From Limimaricola hongkongensis DSM 17492 (GTDB lineage Bacteria > Pseudomonadota > Alphaproteobacteria > Rhodobacterales > Rhodobacteraceae): a stretch of 64,000 nt of DNA. A program made the position numbers and the translations under genes. The notes below the pieces were generated by a model that was not told the origin of the DNA, made no database searches, and was given only the letters and a program-made list of their open reading frames with translations. This document shows, in pieces, positions 1 to 8,568 of this stretch; within the stretch, counting starts at the first letter, position 1; each line of letters begins with the position of its first letter. Where the stretch lies: contig NZ_KK088650.1 in NCBI RefSeq assembly GCF_000600975.2, positions 248,001 through 312,000 on the forward strand. Direction: 5' to 3'.

Positions 1-582
1 ATCTACGTGTTGCGGCATGGCGAGACCGAGTGGAACCGCGCGCGGCGGATGCAAGGCGGGTTCGATTCGCAGCTGACCGAAACGGGCCGGGCGCAGGCCC
101 GCGCCATGGGCCGGATGCTGGCCGCGCGCGGCGTCGATGCGGCGAGCCACCGATTGCTGTCTTCGCCGCAGGGCCGCGCCGTGGAGACCGCGCGCCTTGC
201 CTTCGGCGTAGCACCCGAGCCCGATCCCCGGCTGCGCGAGATCGCCATGGGCGATTGGTCCGGGCTTGAGCGGGCCGAGATCGATGCGCGCTGGCCCGGC
301 CCGCCGGGCGAGCATTTCATCGATTTCTACGCCCGCGCCCCGAACGGCGAGGGATTCGCCGCGCTCTGGGCGCGCTGCGCCGATCTTCTGGCCGATCTCG
401 ACCGGCCCGCGATTCTCGTGACCCACGGCATGACCTCGCGGGTGCTGCGCACCATCGCGACGGGCGGCACGCGCGCCGATCTGGCGCGGCTGCCCGGCGG
501 GCAGGGGGTGGTGTTTCGTTTGAAACAAGGGCGGCACGAGCGGCTCGTGGCCCCACTTGCAGCCGGGCAGGCGGGCCGCTAA
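1..582 (+). CDS. Histidine phosphatase family protein (5' end outside window)
   Basis: The reading frame is open from base 1, so the start lies upstream and 193 residues plus the stop are visible. The first residues read IYVLRHGETEWN. This is the RHGxT phosphohistidine motif that opens the histidine phosphatase (phosphoglycerate mutase-like) fold, so only a few residues are missing. A second conserved histidine is in VTHG near residue 141, and the GDWSG segment near residue 83 is typical of the cobalamin-phosphatase/broad-specificity branch. The substrate cannot be told from sequence. The stop codon falls inside a possible tRNA promoter just before tRNA-Val. Confidence 0.85.
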   Translation: MYVLRHGETEWNRARRMQGGFDSQLTETGRAQARAMGRMLAARGVDAASHRLLSSPQGRAVETARLAFGVAPEPDPRLREIAMGDWSGLERAEIDARWPGPPGEHFIDFYARAPNGEGFAALWARCADLLADLDRPAILVTHGMTSRVLRTIATGGTRADLARLPGGQGVVFRLKQGRHERLVAPLAAGQAGR

Positions 583-594
583 ACGGAACCGCGC

Positions 595-670
<76 letters not shown>

Positions 671-815
671 TCCCTTTCAGCTCCTTCTGCCAAGCCGCCG
701 GGGTCGCGACGCGATTGCGGCGCTGCTTTCGTGGCGTCTTCCCCCTGTCCGGGGTCTTGCCCCGAGGTCAGGGCAAACAATCTCGCAAAGGGGGCGATTT
801 TGCACGGATCGGCGC

Positions 816-844
816 TTGACGCCCCCCGCCACTGTGCCTAGAAC
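816..844 (+). promoter_or_regulatory. Predicted sigma70 promoter for the tRNA-Asp pair
   Basis: TTGACG (816-821) and TAGAAC (839-844) are separated by exactly 17 bases. They lie about 37 bases upstream of the first tRNA-Asp gene. Expected transcription start is near 851. Confidence 0.6.
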
Positions 845-880
845 CCGCCTCACGTTCGGTGCTACCGGACGACGAGATGC

Positions 881-957
881 GCGGTTGTAGCTCAGTTGGT
901 TAGAGTACCGGCCTGTCACGCCGGGGGTCGCGGGTTCGAGCCCCGTCAACCGCGCCA
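881..957 (+). tRNA. tRNA-Asp (anticodon GTC), copy 1
   Basis: The 77-nt cloverleaf has acceptor arms GCGGTTG/CAACCGC, discriminator G and an encoded CCA (955-957). The anticodon stem CCGGC/GCCGG encloses CTGTCAC, so the anticodon is GTC (aspartate). It is identical to the next copy, and both probably share the promoter at 816-844. Confidence 0.96.
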
Positions 958-991
958 TTCTCGTTCGTTCCAGATGCTCCGGGCCTTGTGC

Positions 992-1068
992 GCGGTTGTA
1001 GCTCAGTTGGTTAGAGTACCGGCCTGTCACGCCGGGGGTCGCGGGTTCGAGCCCCGTCAACCGCGCCA
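992..1068 (+). tRNA. tRNA-Asp (anticodon GTC), copy 2
   Basis: This is base-for-base the same 77-nt tRNA as the copy at 881, displaced by 111 bases, with a 34-base spacer between them. I see no separate promoter in the spacer, so co-transcription followed by processing is likely. A strong hairpin follows 12 bases downstream. Confidence 0.96.
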
Positions 1069-1080
1069 CTAGACGCCATC

Positions 1081-1113
1081 ACGGCCCCGCCGCTCATTCG
1101 AGCGCGGGGCCGT
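1081..1113 (+). terminator. Hairpin ending the tRNA cluster
   Basis: A perfect 10-bp stem (ACGGCCCCGC, 1081-1090, with its complement at 1104-1113) encloses a second small stem GCTC/GAGC. No clear T tract follows, so it is a terminator by position and stability rather than a canonical one. Confidence 0.55.
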
Positions 1114-1171
1114 ATGCGTTTCGACGCCATTCGCGATCTCATGCGGCGCGCGGGCCGATGCCGTTGGATCC

Positions 1172-1235
1172 GCGTATTTTCGGAATGGTGAAACGAGAGC
1201 GCGCGCGCATCCTTCACCATTCTCCAAATACGCAT
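1172..1235. repeat. Inverted pair of a dispersed ~22-bp repeat
   Basis: The forward copy at 1172-1193 has the core CGTATTTTCGGAATGGTGAA. The inverted copy at 1213-1235 reads, on the minus strand, CGTATTTGGAGAATGGTGAA. Further copies lie at 9762-9785 and 15639-15659. Together the two form an imperfect stem-loop between the tRNA cluster and the convergent dipeptidase gene. Role unknown; it could be a transcription barrier or a REP-like element. Confidence 0.6.
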
Positions 1236-1280
1236 GGCGACCGGCGGGCCGCCTTGCGCGCCGGTTCCGTCCCCTCGCGC

Positions 1281-2663
1281 TCAGCCCCGCTCGGCCAGTA
1301 CCGCGAGGATTCGCGCCCAGGAGCGGATGCCCTTGTGAAAGCTGCGCAGGTCGTATTTCTCGTTCGGGCTGTGGATCAGGTCGTCGTCATTGGCAAAGCC
1401 GACCAGCATCGAATCCATGCCCAGCTCGGTCTTGAAATACCCCGCGATCGGGATGGAGCCGCCCGCGCCGACAAAGGCCGCCGGGTTGGGCCACTCGGCG
1501 CTGAGCGCCTGCCGCGCCGTCTCGAAGGCCGGGTCGTCGGTCGCCATGACGCTGGCCGGCGCGGCGCCATGGCCATAAAAGTCGACCGTGCAATCGGGCG
1601 GCAGCATCGATTGCACATGGGCGCGGAACGCCGCGCGGATCTTCTGCGGATCCTGCTGCCCCACGAGGCGAAAGCTGATCTTGGCGCTGGCCTGGCTTGG
1701 CAGCACGGTCTTGAAGCCCGCCCCCGCATAGCCGCCCGCGATGCCGTTCACCTCGCAGGTCGGGCGCGCCCAGATCATCTCGAGCGCGGTGCGGTCGGCT
1801 TCGCCCGCCGGGTGGCTCAGCCCGACACCGCCGAGAAAGGCGCCCTCGTCGAAGCCCAGGCCCTCCCACTGGGCGCGCAGCTCGGGCGTGATCTCGGGCA
1901 CGCCGTCGTAAAAGCCGGGCAGGGTGACGCGGCCATGATCGTCGTGCAGCGCCGCGATGATCCGCGCCAGCACCCGGATCGGGTTGACCGCCGGGCCGCC
2001 ATAGGCGCCCGAATGCAGGTCGCGGTCGGGGCCGGTGATGACGATCTCCTCGCCCACGAGCCCGCGCAGCATGGTGGTGATCGCGGGGGTGTCGCGGTCG
2101 AACAGCCCGGTGTCGCAGATCAGCGCGAGATCGGCGCGCAGCGCGTCGGCATTCTCGCGCAAAAACGGCACCAGCGAGGGCGAGCCGGATTCCTCTTCGC
2201 CCTCGAACAGGATCGAGACCCGCGCGGGGAGCTGCCCATGCACCGCGACCCAGGCGCGGCAGGCCTCGACGAAGGTCATCAGCTGACCCTTGTCGTCGCT
2301 CGCGCCGCGGCCGCGGATGACGCGGCCCGCGGGCGTGTCCTCGACCGAAGGTTCGAAGGGCGGGGTTTTCCACAATTCCAGCGGGTCGGCGGGCTGCACG
2401 TCGTAATGGCCGTAGAACAGCAGCTGCGGGCCGTTCTCGCCCATGTTGCCGGTGACCATCGGGTGGCCGGGCGTGTCGCGCCGCGCCGCGTTCGAAAAGC
2501 CGATCGATCGCAGGTCATCGACCAGCCAGTCGGCGGCGGCGCGGCAATCGTCGCGGTTGGCCGGATCGGTCGAGATCGAAGGGATCCGCATGAGCGCCAT
2601 CAGCCGCGCGGTCGCGGCCTCGAGATCGGCGTCGATGCGGGCAAGGACGGGGTCGAGTGTCAT
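1281..2663 (-). CDS. M20 family dipeptidase (metallopeptidase)
   Basis: This 460-residue protein belongs to the M20/M28 zinc peptidase superfamily, carnosinase/succinyl-diaminopimelate desuccinylase branch, and cleaves a terminal amino acid or acyl group in the cytoplasm. Visible metal-site motifs are HYDVQP (H86), SDDKG (D123/D124), the acidic EGEEE (154-158, with the general base) and a CDTG aspartate at 184. A dimerisation lid domain lies between about 200 and 310. The ATG at 2663 was chosen because AGGAG precedes it at good spacing and the frame upstream is not protein-like. It is divergent from hemA. The exact substrate is unknown. Confidence 0.92.
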   Translation of the reverse strand: MTLDPVLARIDADLEAATARLMALMRIPSISTDPANRDDCRAAADWLVDDLRSIGFSNAARRDTPGHPMVTGNMGENGPQLLFYGHYDVQPADPLELWKTPPFEPSVEDTPAGRVIRGRGASDDKGQLMTFVEACRAWVAVHGQLPARVSILFEGEEESGSPSLVPFLRENADALRADLALICDTGLFDRDTPAITTMLRGLVGEEIVITGPDRDLHSGAYGGPAVNPIRVLARIIAALHDDHGRVTLPGFYDGVPEITPELRAQWEGLGFDEGAFLGGVGLSHPAGEADRTALEMIWARPTCEVNGIAGGYAGAGFKTVLPSQASAKISFRLVGQQDPQKIRAAFRAHVQSMLPPDCTVDFYGHGAAPASVMATDDPAFETARQALSAEWPNPAAFVGAGGSIPIAGYFKTELGMDSMLVGFANDDDLIHSPNEKYDLRSFHKGIRSWARILAVLAERG

Positions 2664-2870
2664 GGGAACTCCTGCTATGCTTGGCCGCAGACTGGCCGTG
2701 CCGCGTGGCCCTGTCCAGCATTCGGGCAGCCTTGCGGCCCGTGCAGGGCCAATATGCGGCAGGGTGGCAAATTGTAGCGTGTTCTCCGGGCGCAAGATTG
2801 CCTATATGCCAGCCAACGGCCAAATGCCGGGGCCGTGCCGCCCCGTGAGACGAAAAGGGGAAGGATGCCC

Positions 2871-4094
2871 GTGGATTACGAAGCAGGGCTCGACGCCGCC
2901 ATCGGCAAGCTGCACAGCGAAGGCCGCTACCGCACCTTCATCGACATCGCCCGTCGCAAGGGCCAGTTCCCGCACGCCACATGGCACAAGCCGGACGGCA
3001 CCGAGGCGCCGGTCACGGTCTGGTGCGGCAACGACTATCTCGGCATGGGCCAGCATCCGGTCGTGCTTTCGGCGATGCACGAGGCGCTCGACGCGGTCGG
3101 CGCGGGGTCGGGCGGCACGCGCAACATCTCCGGCACCACGGTCTATCACAAGCGGCTCGAGGCCGAGCTTGCGGATCTGCATGGCAAGGAGGCGGCGCTT
3201 TTGTTCACCTCCGCCTACATCGCCAACGACGCGACGCTGTCGACGCTGCCGCGGCTGTTTCCGGGGCTGATCATCTATTCCGACGCGCTCAACCACGCCA
3301 GCATGATCGAGGGCGTGCGCCGCAATGGCGGCGCCAAGCGCATCTTCCGGCACAACGACGTGGCGCATCTGCGCGAGCTTCTGGAGGCCGACGATCCCGA
3401 CGCGCCCAAGCTGATCGCCTTCGAGAGCGTCTATTCGATGGATGGCGATTTCGGACCCATCGCCGAGATCTGCGATCTCGCCGAGGAGTTCGGCGCGCTC
3501 ACCTATATCGACGAGGTGCACGCGGTCGGCATGTATGGCCCGCGCGGCGGCGGCGTCAGCGAACGCGACGGGCTCGCCCATCGGATCGACCTGATCAACG
3601 GCACGCTGGGCAAGGCGTATGGCGTGATGGGCGGCTATGTCGCCGCCTCGGCCAAGATGGTCGACGCGGTGCGCTCCTATGCGCCGGGCTTCATCTTCAC
3701 CACCTCGCTGCCGCCGGCGGTGGCGGCGGGTGCTGCGGCGAGCGTCGCGCATCTCAAGACCGATCAGCTTCTGCGCGAGCGCCACCAGACCCAGGCGAAG
3801 ATCCTCAAGACCCGGCTGCGGGCGCTGGGCCTGCCGGTCATCGACCATGGCAGCCACATCGTTCCGGTGATGGTCGGCGATCCGGTCCACACCAAGCTGA
3901 TCTCTGACATGCTGCTTGCCGATTACGGTATCTACGTGCAGCCGATCAATTTTCCGACCGTGCCGCGCGGCACCGAACGGCTGCGCTTCACCCCGTCGCC
4001 GGTGCATGGGCCGTCCGAAATGGACGCGCTGGTGCGGGCGCTCGACGGGCTGTGGTCCCATTGTGCGCTAAATCGCGCCGAATTGACGGGGTAA
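2871..4094 (+). CDS. hemA: 5-aminolevulinate synthase
   Basis: The enzyme condenses glycine and succinyl-CoA to 5-aminolevulinate, the first step of heme and bacteriochlorophyll synthesis in alphaproteobacteria (C4/Shemin route). The alpha-oxoamine synthase fold is clear: [10 protein letters not shown] near residue 85, a PLP-site DEVHA near 214, and the Schiff-base lysine in GTLGKAYG at K248. The GTG start at 2871 gives 407 residues and puts the lysine at 248, the number known for Rhodobacter ALAS. AAGGA lies 5 bases upstream of it. An ATG at 2865 would add two residues but overlaps the ribosome site. No FnrL-type box was recognised upstream. Confidence 0.95.
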   Translation: MDYEAGLDAAIGKLHSEGRYRTFIDIARRKGQFPHATWHKPDGTEAPVTVWCGNDYLGMGQHPVVLSAMHEALDAVGAGSGGTRNISGTTVYHKRLEAELADLHGKEAALLFTSAYIANDATLSTLPRLFPGLIIYSDALNHASMIEGVRRNGGAKRIFRHNDVAHLRELLEADDPDAPKLIAFESVYSMDGDFGPIAEICDLAEEFGALTYIDEVHAVGMYGPRGGGVSERDGLAHRIDLINGTLGKAYGVMGGYVAASAKMVDAVRSYAPGFIFTTSLPPAVAAGAAASVAHLKTDQLLRERHQTQAKILKTRLRALGLPVIDHGSHIVPVMVGDPVHTKLISDMLLADYGIYVQPINFPTVPRGTERLRFTPSPVHGPSEMDALVRALDGLWSHCALNRAELTG

Positions 4095-4161
4095 CCATAT
4101 CTCACGGTGCGGTGCGTCGAGCCCCGTGCTACACTGAACCCCAAGACCTCTCGGGAGTTGT

Positions 4162-4221
4162 ATGAAAAGACAGCCCCGGCAGGTCATCGGGGGCGGGCAG
4201 AGACGGGATAACTCGATATGA
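4162..4221 (+). CDS. Possible 19-residue upstream ORF coupled to the rodZ-like gene
   Basis: An ATG at 4162, preceded at 4 bases by GGGAG, opens a 19-codon frame encoding [19 protein letters not shown]. Its TGA at 4219-4221 overlaps the ATG of the downstream gene at 4218 (ATGA). The downstream gene itself has only a weak ribosome site, so translation through this leader could feed it. An extended -10-like element (TGCTACACT, 4127-4135) lies 26 bases upstream. There is no family assignment; it may be a chance frame. Confidence 0.3.
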   Translation: MKRQPRQVIGGGQRRDNSI

Positions 4222-5522
4222 TCGGGCGGAGCTTCAGGCGTGCCAACGCCGCGGAAGAGGCCGAAGCCAAGGGCTTCGATGCCTTCGAATTGCGTCTGGG
4301 CGACCTGATGCGCGGCGAACGCGCGACCATGGGCAAGAGCCTGCTCGACGTGCAGCGCGAGCTCAAGATCAAGGCCGCCTATATCGCCGCCATCGAGAAC
4401 TCCGACCCCGGCGCCTTTGACACGCCCGGCTTCATCGCCGGTTATGTGCGCTCCTATGCGCGCTATCTCGGCATGGATCCCGACACCACCTACGAGACCT
4501 TCTGCCGCGAATCCGGGTTCACCACCGCGCATGGCATGTCCGCCGCCGCCTCGATCGTGCGGCCCGACCGCGCGGTGCAGAGCACCAGCCTCGGCAAGGA
4601 CATCTTTTCCGACTCCGCGACCCCCTTTTTGCCGCCGGCCGAGCGTATCCTCGCGGGATTCGAGCCGCGCGCGCTCGGCTCGGTGGCGGTGCTGCTCTTG
4701 CTGATGGGCGGTCTGGGCTATGGCGGCTGGTCGGTGCTGCAGGAGGTGCAGAAGGTGCGTCTCGCGCCGGTGGAGCAGACGCCCGCGATCCTCGCGCAGG
4801 TCGACCCGCTCGCCGGGGGCGGACGCCCCGAGACCGGGGCGGCGGGCGCGACCGAAATGGCCGCGCTGGCCCCCGCCGCGCCCGAGGCGCTCGACCGGCT
4901 CTACCGGCCGCAGGCGCTCGACGTGCCGGTCATGACCCCGCGCGACGGCCCGATCGCCGCGCTGGTGACCCAGCCGCGCCACCCCGGTCAGGACGCGCCG
5001 CAGGTCCAACTGGCCTCGGCCGGCGGCGATGCTGACACCGATGACGCCTCCGACCGTGAGCCGAGCCCGATGCTCGCCGCGCTCGACGCCGTCGAGACGC
5101 CCGCCGTGTCCATTCCCGACGACATCGCCCTTGCGCTGGCCGAGGCGGGCGTCGACGCGCCGGCCGTGCGCGTGACCGAGGACCCGGCCCCGACCGTCAG
5201 GATGGTCGCGGTGCGCCCGGCCTGGGTGCGGGTGAAATCCGCCGATGGCACGACGCTGTACGAAGGCATCATGAATGGCGGCGATTCGTGGGAGGTGCCC
5301 GCGCTCGAGGACGCGCCGTCGCTGCGCGTCGGCGAATCCGGCGCCGTCTATTTCGCGGTGGCGGGCCAGCATTACGGCCCGGTCGGCGATACCGGCACCG
5401 TGACCTCGAATGTGGGCTTGTCGGTGGACAATCTGACCACCAGCTATCAGGTTGCCGATCTGGAGCGCGACTCCGACCTGGCAGAGCTGGTCCGGGTCGC
5501 CGAGGCCGCCCCCACCGAATGA
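4218..5522 (+). CDS. RodZ-like helix-turn-helix membrane protein (DUF4115)
   Basis: The 434-residue protein has the RodZ layout. A cytoplasmic helix-turn-helix domain (about 22-100, with the [19 protein letters not shown] recognition region) is followed by one transmembrane helix (about 152-172), a long Pro/Ala/Asp-rich linker and a C-terminal beta-rich DUF4115 domain (about 330-425). RodZ links MreB to the elongation machinery and supports rod shape. Its position directly before ispG matches the rodZ-ispG order known from enterobacteria, which supports the assignment. It starts in an ATGA overlap with a small upstream frame. Homology to RodZ is inferred from architecture, not from full-length identity. 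Confidence 0.8.
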   Translation: MIGRSFRRANAAEEAEAKGFDAFELRLGDLMRGERATMGKSLLDVQRELKIKAAYIAAIENSDPGAFDTPGFIAGYVRSYARYLGMDPDTTYETFCRESGFTTAHGMSAAASIVRPDRAVQSTSLGKDIFSDSATPFLPPAERILAGFEPRALGSVAVLLLLMGGLGYGGWSVLQEVQKVRLAPVEQTPAILAQVDPLAGGGRPETGAAGATEMAALAPAAPEALDRLYRPQALDVPVMTPRDGPIAALVTQPRHPGQDAPQVQLASAGGDADTDDASDREPSPMLAALDAVETPAVSIPDDIALALAEAGVDAPAVRVTEDPAPTVRMVAVRPAWVRVKSADGTTLYEGIMNGGDSWEVPALEDAPSLRVGESGAVYFAVAGQHYGPVGDTGTVTSNVGLSVDNLTTSYQVADLERDSDLAELVRVAEAAPTE

Positions 5523-5571
5523 CGCCGCGCCGGCCCCGCGCCCCGCGGCCCTGAACCGCGAGAGGTTATCC

Positions 5572-6702
5572 ATGTCCCTGAACGCCGTGCGCCCCTGGCG
5601 CGAGATCCAGCGTCGCAAGTCGCGCCAGATCATGGTGGGGCGCGTCCCCGTGGGTGGCGACGCGCCGATCTCGGTGCAGACGATGACCAACACCGACACC
5701 ACCGATGTGCGCGCCACGATCGACCAGATCACCCGCGCCGCCGAGGCGGGCGCCGACATCGTCCGCGTGTCCACCCCGGACGAGGACAGCACCCGCGCGC
5801 TGCGCGAGATCACGCGCGAAAGCCCGGTGCCGATCGTCGCGGACATCCATTTCCACTACAAGCGCGCCATCGAGGCCGCCGAGGCGGGCGCGGCCTGCCT
5901 GCGGATCAACCCCGGCAATATCGGCGATGCCAAACGCGTGGCCGAGGTGGTGCGCGCCGCCCGCGATCACGGCTGCTCGATCCGCATCGGCGTCAATGCC
6001 GGGTCGCTGGAGCGGCACCTTCTGGAAAAATACGCCGAGCCGTGCCCCGACGCGATGGTCGAAAGCGGGCTCGACCACATCAAGCTTTTGCAGGATCACG
6101 ACTTCCACGAGTTCAAGATCTCGGTAAAGGCCTCGGACGTGTTCCTCGCCGCCGCCGCCTACCAGCAGCTGGCCGACGCGACCGATGCGCCGATCCATCT
6201 CGGCATCACCGAGGCGGGCGGCCTGACCTCGGGCACGATCAAATCCGCCATCGGCATGGGCAACCTGCTGTGGTCGGGCATCGGCGACACGATCCGCGTC
6301 AGCCTCTCGGCCGACCCGGTCGAGGAGGTGAAGGTCGGCTTCGAGATCCTCAAATCACTCGGCCTGCGCCATCGCGGCGTCAACATCATCTCCTGCCCCT
6401 CCTGCGCGCGGCAGGGCTTCGACGTGATCAAGACCGTCGAGGCGCTGGAACAGCGGTTGGAACACGTGAAGACGCCGATGTCGCTGTCGATCATCGGCTG
6501 CGTGGTCAACGGCCCCGGCGAGGCGTTGATGACCGATGTGGGCTTTACCGGCGGCGGCGCCGGCAACGGCATGGTCTATCTCGCCGGCAAGCAGAGCCAC
6601 CGCATGTCGAACGACCAGATGATCGACCATATCGTCGAGCAGGTCGAGAAGAAGGCCGCCGAGATCGAGGCCCGCGACAAGGCCGCCGAAGCCGCCGAGT
6701 GA
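5572..6702 (+). CDS. ispG: 4-hydroxy-3-methylbut-2-enyl-diphosphate synthase
   Basis: IspG (GcpE) catalyses the penultimate step of the MEP isoprenoid pathway, reductive ring opening of MEcPP to HMBPP, using a [4Fe-4S] cluster in the cytoplasm. The 376-residue sequence has the TIM-barrel start ([17 protein letters not shown]) and the cluster ligands: two cysteines in CPSC (275 and 278), a third in [10 protein letters not shown] (310), and the glutamate ligand at 317. The ATG at 5572 follows GAGAGG; the frame upstream of it belongs to the end of the rodZ-like gene. The 49-base gap suggests co-transcription with that gene. Confidence 0.97.
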   Translation: MSLNAVRPWREIQRRKSRQIMVGRVPVGGDAPISVQTMTNTDTTDVRATIDQITRAAEAGADIVRVSTPDEDSTRALREITRESPVPIVADIHFHYKRAIEAAEAGAACLRINPGNIGDAKRVAEVVRAARDHGCSIRIGVNAGSLERHLLEKYAEPCPDAMVESGLDHIKLLQDHDFHEFKISVKASDVFLAAAAYQQLADATDAPIHLGITEAGGLTSGTIKSAIGMGNLLWSGIGDTIRVSLSADPVEEVKVGFEILKSLGLRHRGVNIISCPSCARQGFDVIKTVEALEQRLEHVKTPMSLSIIGCVVNGPGEALMTDVGFTGGGAGNGMVYLAGKQSHRMSNDQMIDHIVEQVEKKAAEIEARDKAAEAAE

Positions 6703-6868
6703 GCCGATCCGGATCGGGCGGGGCGGTCGATTTCCGCCGATGGATCGGCCATTTCCCGCCTGATTCTGGGGGGTTGTCCGATTGGGCCGTGAACCCCGCC
6801 GCCCCGTCCGCGTTTCTTGTCCAGCCGCGCCGCCCGAGGGTGGCGCTTCATTGGAGAAGAGACAACAG

Positions 6869-7603
6869 ATGACCAAGCAATCGCTCCTGATGACGACCGC
6901 CGCCGCCCTCGTGGCCGCGATGCCGGCCTTTGCACAGACCGCCACCGCGACCACGGAGACCACGGCCGAGACCACCGCCAACGCCGAAACCGCGATGGCG
7001 GGCACCACCGCCACCGCCGCGACCGAGCTGAACCTGCGCGCGGGGCCGGGCCCGGACATGGAGATCGTCGATGTCATCCCCGCCGATGGCGAGGTGACGG
7101 TCGAGGGCTGTCTCGACGACTCCAACTGGTGCCGCGTGACGCTCGATGGCACCACCGGCTGGGCCTATGGCGATTATCTCACCGTGACGACGGCCGAGGC
7201 CGCCGAGCCGGTCGTGGTGATCGACAACCGCGCCGAGCTGGAAATCGAGACCGTCACCTATGACAACGCGGCCAACAACGCCGCCGCCACCGCCGCCGGT
7301 GCTGGGGCCGCCGCCGCCGGGGCCGCCGCTCTCGCCGCCGGCCCGGTCGGCATCCTCGGGGCCGCGGCGCTCGGCGCGCTGGCGGGCGACGCGGCCACGC
7401 CGAACGACGAGACCATCACCTATATCCGCGAGAACCCGGTGGAACCGGTCGTGCTCGGCGGTGAGGTCGTGGTCGGCGCCACCGTGCCCGCCGAGGTCGA
7501 GCTGACCCCGGTGCCGGAGGCCGAGTACAGCTACCTCTATCTCAACGGCACCCCGGTCGTGGTGGAGCCGGGCGAGCGCAAGATCGTGCACGTCATCCGG
7601 TGA
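6869..7603 (+). CDS. Secreted SH3-domain and DUF1236 protein
   Basis: The 244-residue protein begins with a clear Sec signal peptide (h-region LLMTTAAALVAAM, cleavage after AFA near 22). A bacterial SH3 domain covers about 50-105 (ELNLRAGPGPDMEIVDVI, GTTGWAYGDYL). A stretch of Ala/Gly-rich hydrophobic sequence at about 138-172 could be a membrane or low-complexity segment. The last 45 residues match the DUF1236 pattern (VPAEVELTPVPE, then Y-YLYLNGTPVVVEPG). Probable periplasmic or envelope-associated protein of unknown function. GGAGAAGAG precedes the ATG. An intrinsic terminator follows at once. Confidence 0.75.
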   Translation: MTKQSLLMTTAAALVAAMPAFAQTATATTETTAETTANAETAMAGTTATAATELNLRAGPGPDMEIVDVIPADGEVTVEGCLDDSNWCRVTLDGTTGWAYGDYLTVTTAEAAEPVVVIDNRAELEIETVTYDNAANNAAATAAGAGAAAAGAAALAAGPVGILGAAALGALAGDAATPNDETITYIRENPVEPVVLGGEVVVGATVPAEVELTPVPEAEYSYLYLNGTPVVVEPGERKIVHVIR

Positions 7604-7626
7604 TCCCCGACCCGCTCGAAAAACGG

Positions 7627-7653
7627 AAAGGGCGGCCGAAAGGCCGCCCTTTT
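7627..7653 (+). terminator. Intrinsic terminator between convergent genes
   Basis: GGGCGGCC and GGCCGCCC enclose a GAAA loop and are followed by TTTT. AAA on the other side allows use from the minus strand too, so it can serve both the SH3 protein gene and the convergent DsbA-like gene. Confidence 0.9.
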
Positions 7654-7679
7654 CGCATGTTGCGATGTCGCGATCGGTG

Positions 7680-8429
7680 TCATTCGTCGCGCTGCGCCGA
7701 TACCAGCTCGCGCATCTGCGCCAACGGCAGGTAGCCGCGCAGCATCTGGTCGCCCATCACGAAGCTCGGCGTGCCGCTGACCTGCATCGCCTGCGCCAGC
7801 TGGCGGTTCTCGGCGATGACGCGGGCCACCTCGGGGCTTTCCATTTCCTCGCGCACCGCCGCGAAATCGGCGCCAAGGCTGTCGGCCAGGGTTTCGAGCG
7901 AGGCTTCGGAGACATCGGCGCGCATCGTCATCAGCGCGTCATGCGCCTGCTTGTAGGCCGCGTCGCCCTCCAGCCCGCGCACCGCGATCGCGAATTGCGA
8001 CGCCATCAGCGACTGTTCGCCGAGAATCGGGAATTCCTTGAGGATGTAGCGGATGTTGCCGTCGCTCTCGACCAGCTCCTTCACCTCGGGAAAGGCGCGG
8101 CGGCAATAGCCGCATTTGTAGTCCATGAACTCGACCACCGTGATGTCGCCATCGGGGTTGCCGCCGACCCAGTCGCCCTCGTAGTCGAACAGCGCCTCGG
8201 AATGCGCCGCGATCATCGCGCTGTCGCCCTGCGCCGCGGCGTCGGCCTGGCGCTGGTCGAGCACCGCGATCGCCTCCATCAGCACCTCGGGGTTGTCGAG
8301 CAGATAGGCGCGCACCTGCGCGCCGAAAGTCTCGCGCTCGGCCTCGGTCATCGCGTCGAGATCGAGCGCCATGGCCGGGCCGGAAAGCGCCAGCGTGACG
8401 GGCAAAGCGCGGGTGAGCATGCGCAGCAT
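7680..8429 (-). CDS. DsbA-family periplasmic thiol oxidoreductase
   Basis: The 249-residue precursor has a signal peptide (cleavage after AMA near 21), an N-terminal helical extension (about 25-85), and a thioredoxin-like domain with the active site CGYC at 106-109, inside EFMDYKCGYCRRAFPEV. A helical insertion and the cis-proline loop SGTPSFV near 218 complete the DsbA fold. The long N-terminal segment and single redox site resemble the Com1/ScsC-like group; oxidase versus isomerase role cannot be told. The ATG at 8429 has AAGGA at 6 bases. It is divergent from the aminotransferase gene. Confidence 0.88.
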   Translation of the reverse strand: MLRMLTRALPVTLALSGPAMALDLDAMTEAERETFGAQVRAYLLDNPEVLMEAIAVLDQRQADAAAQGDSAMIAAHSEALFDYEGDWVGGNPDGDITVVEFMDYKCGYCRRAFPEVKELVESDGNIRYILKEFPILGEQSLMASQFAIAVRGLEGDAAYKQAHDALMTMRADVSEASLETLADSLGADFAAVREEMESPEVARVIAENRQLAQAMQVSGTPSFVMGDQMLRGYLPLAQMRELVSAQRDE

Positions 8430-8568
8430 GGGATGTCCTTTCCTCGTGTCGAAGCCGTGCAGACCACATCGCGGCCCCCCTGCCAAGTTCCCGCGCAGAA
8501 AGGCGCGGGACCATTGACGGCGGGGGCGCGGGGTTGGCACAACCCGGCCAAACCTTACGGAGCGGATC

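Noticed and set aside
1158..2777. A 539-codon open frame opposite the M20 dipeptidase gene
   Set aside because: Its composition is that of antisense GC-rich coding DNA, and the minus strand carries intact metal-site motifs.
2664..2870. FnrL-type (TTGAT-N4-ATCAA) or iron-responsive box before hemA
   Set aside because: I could not find a convincing match to either in this interval.
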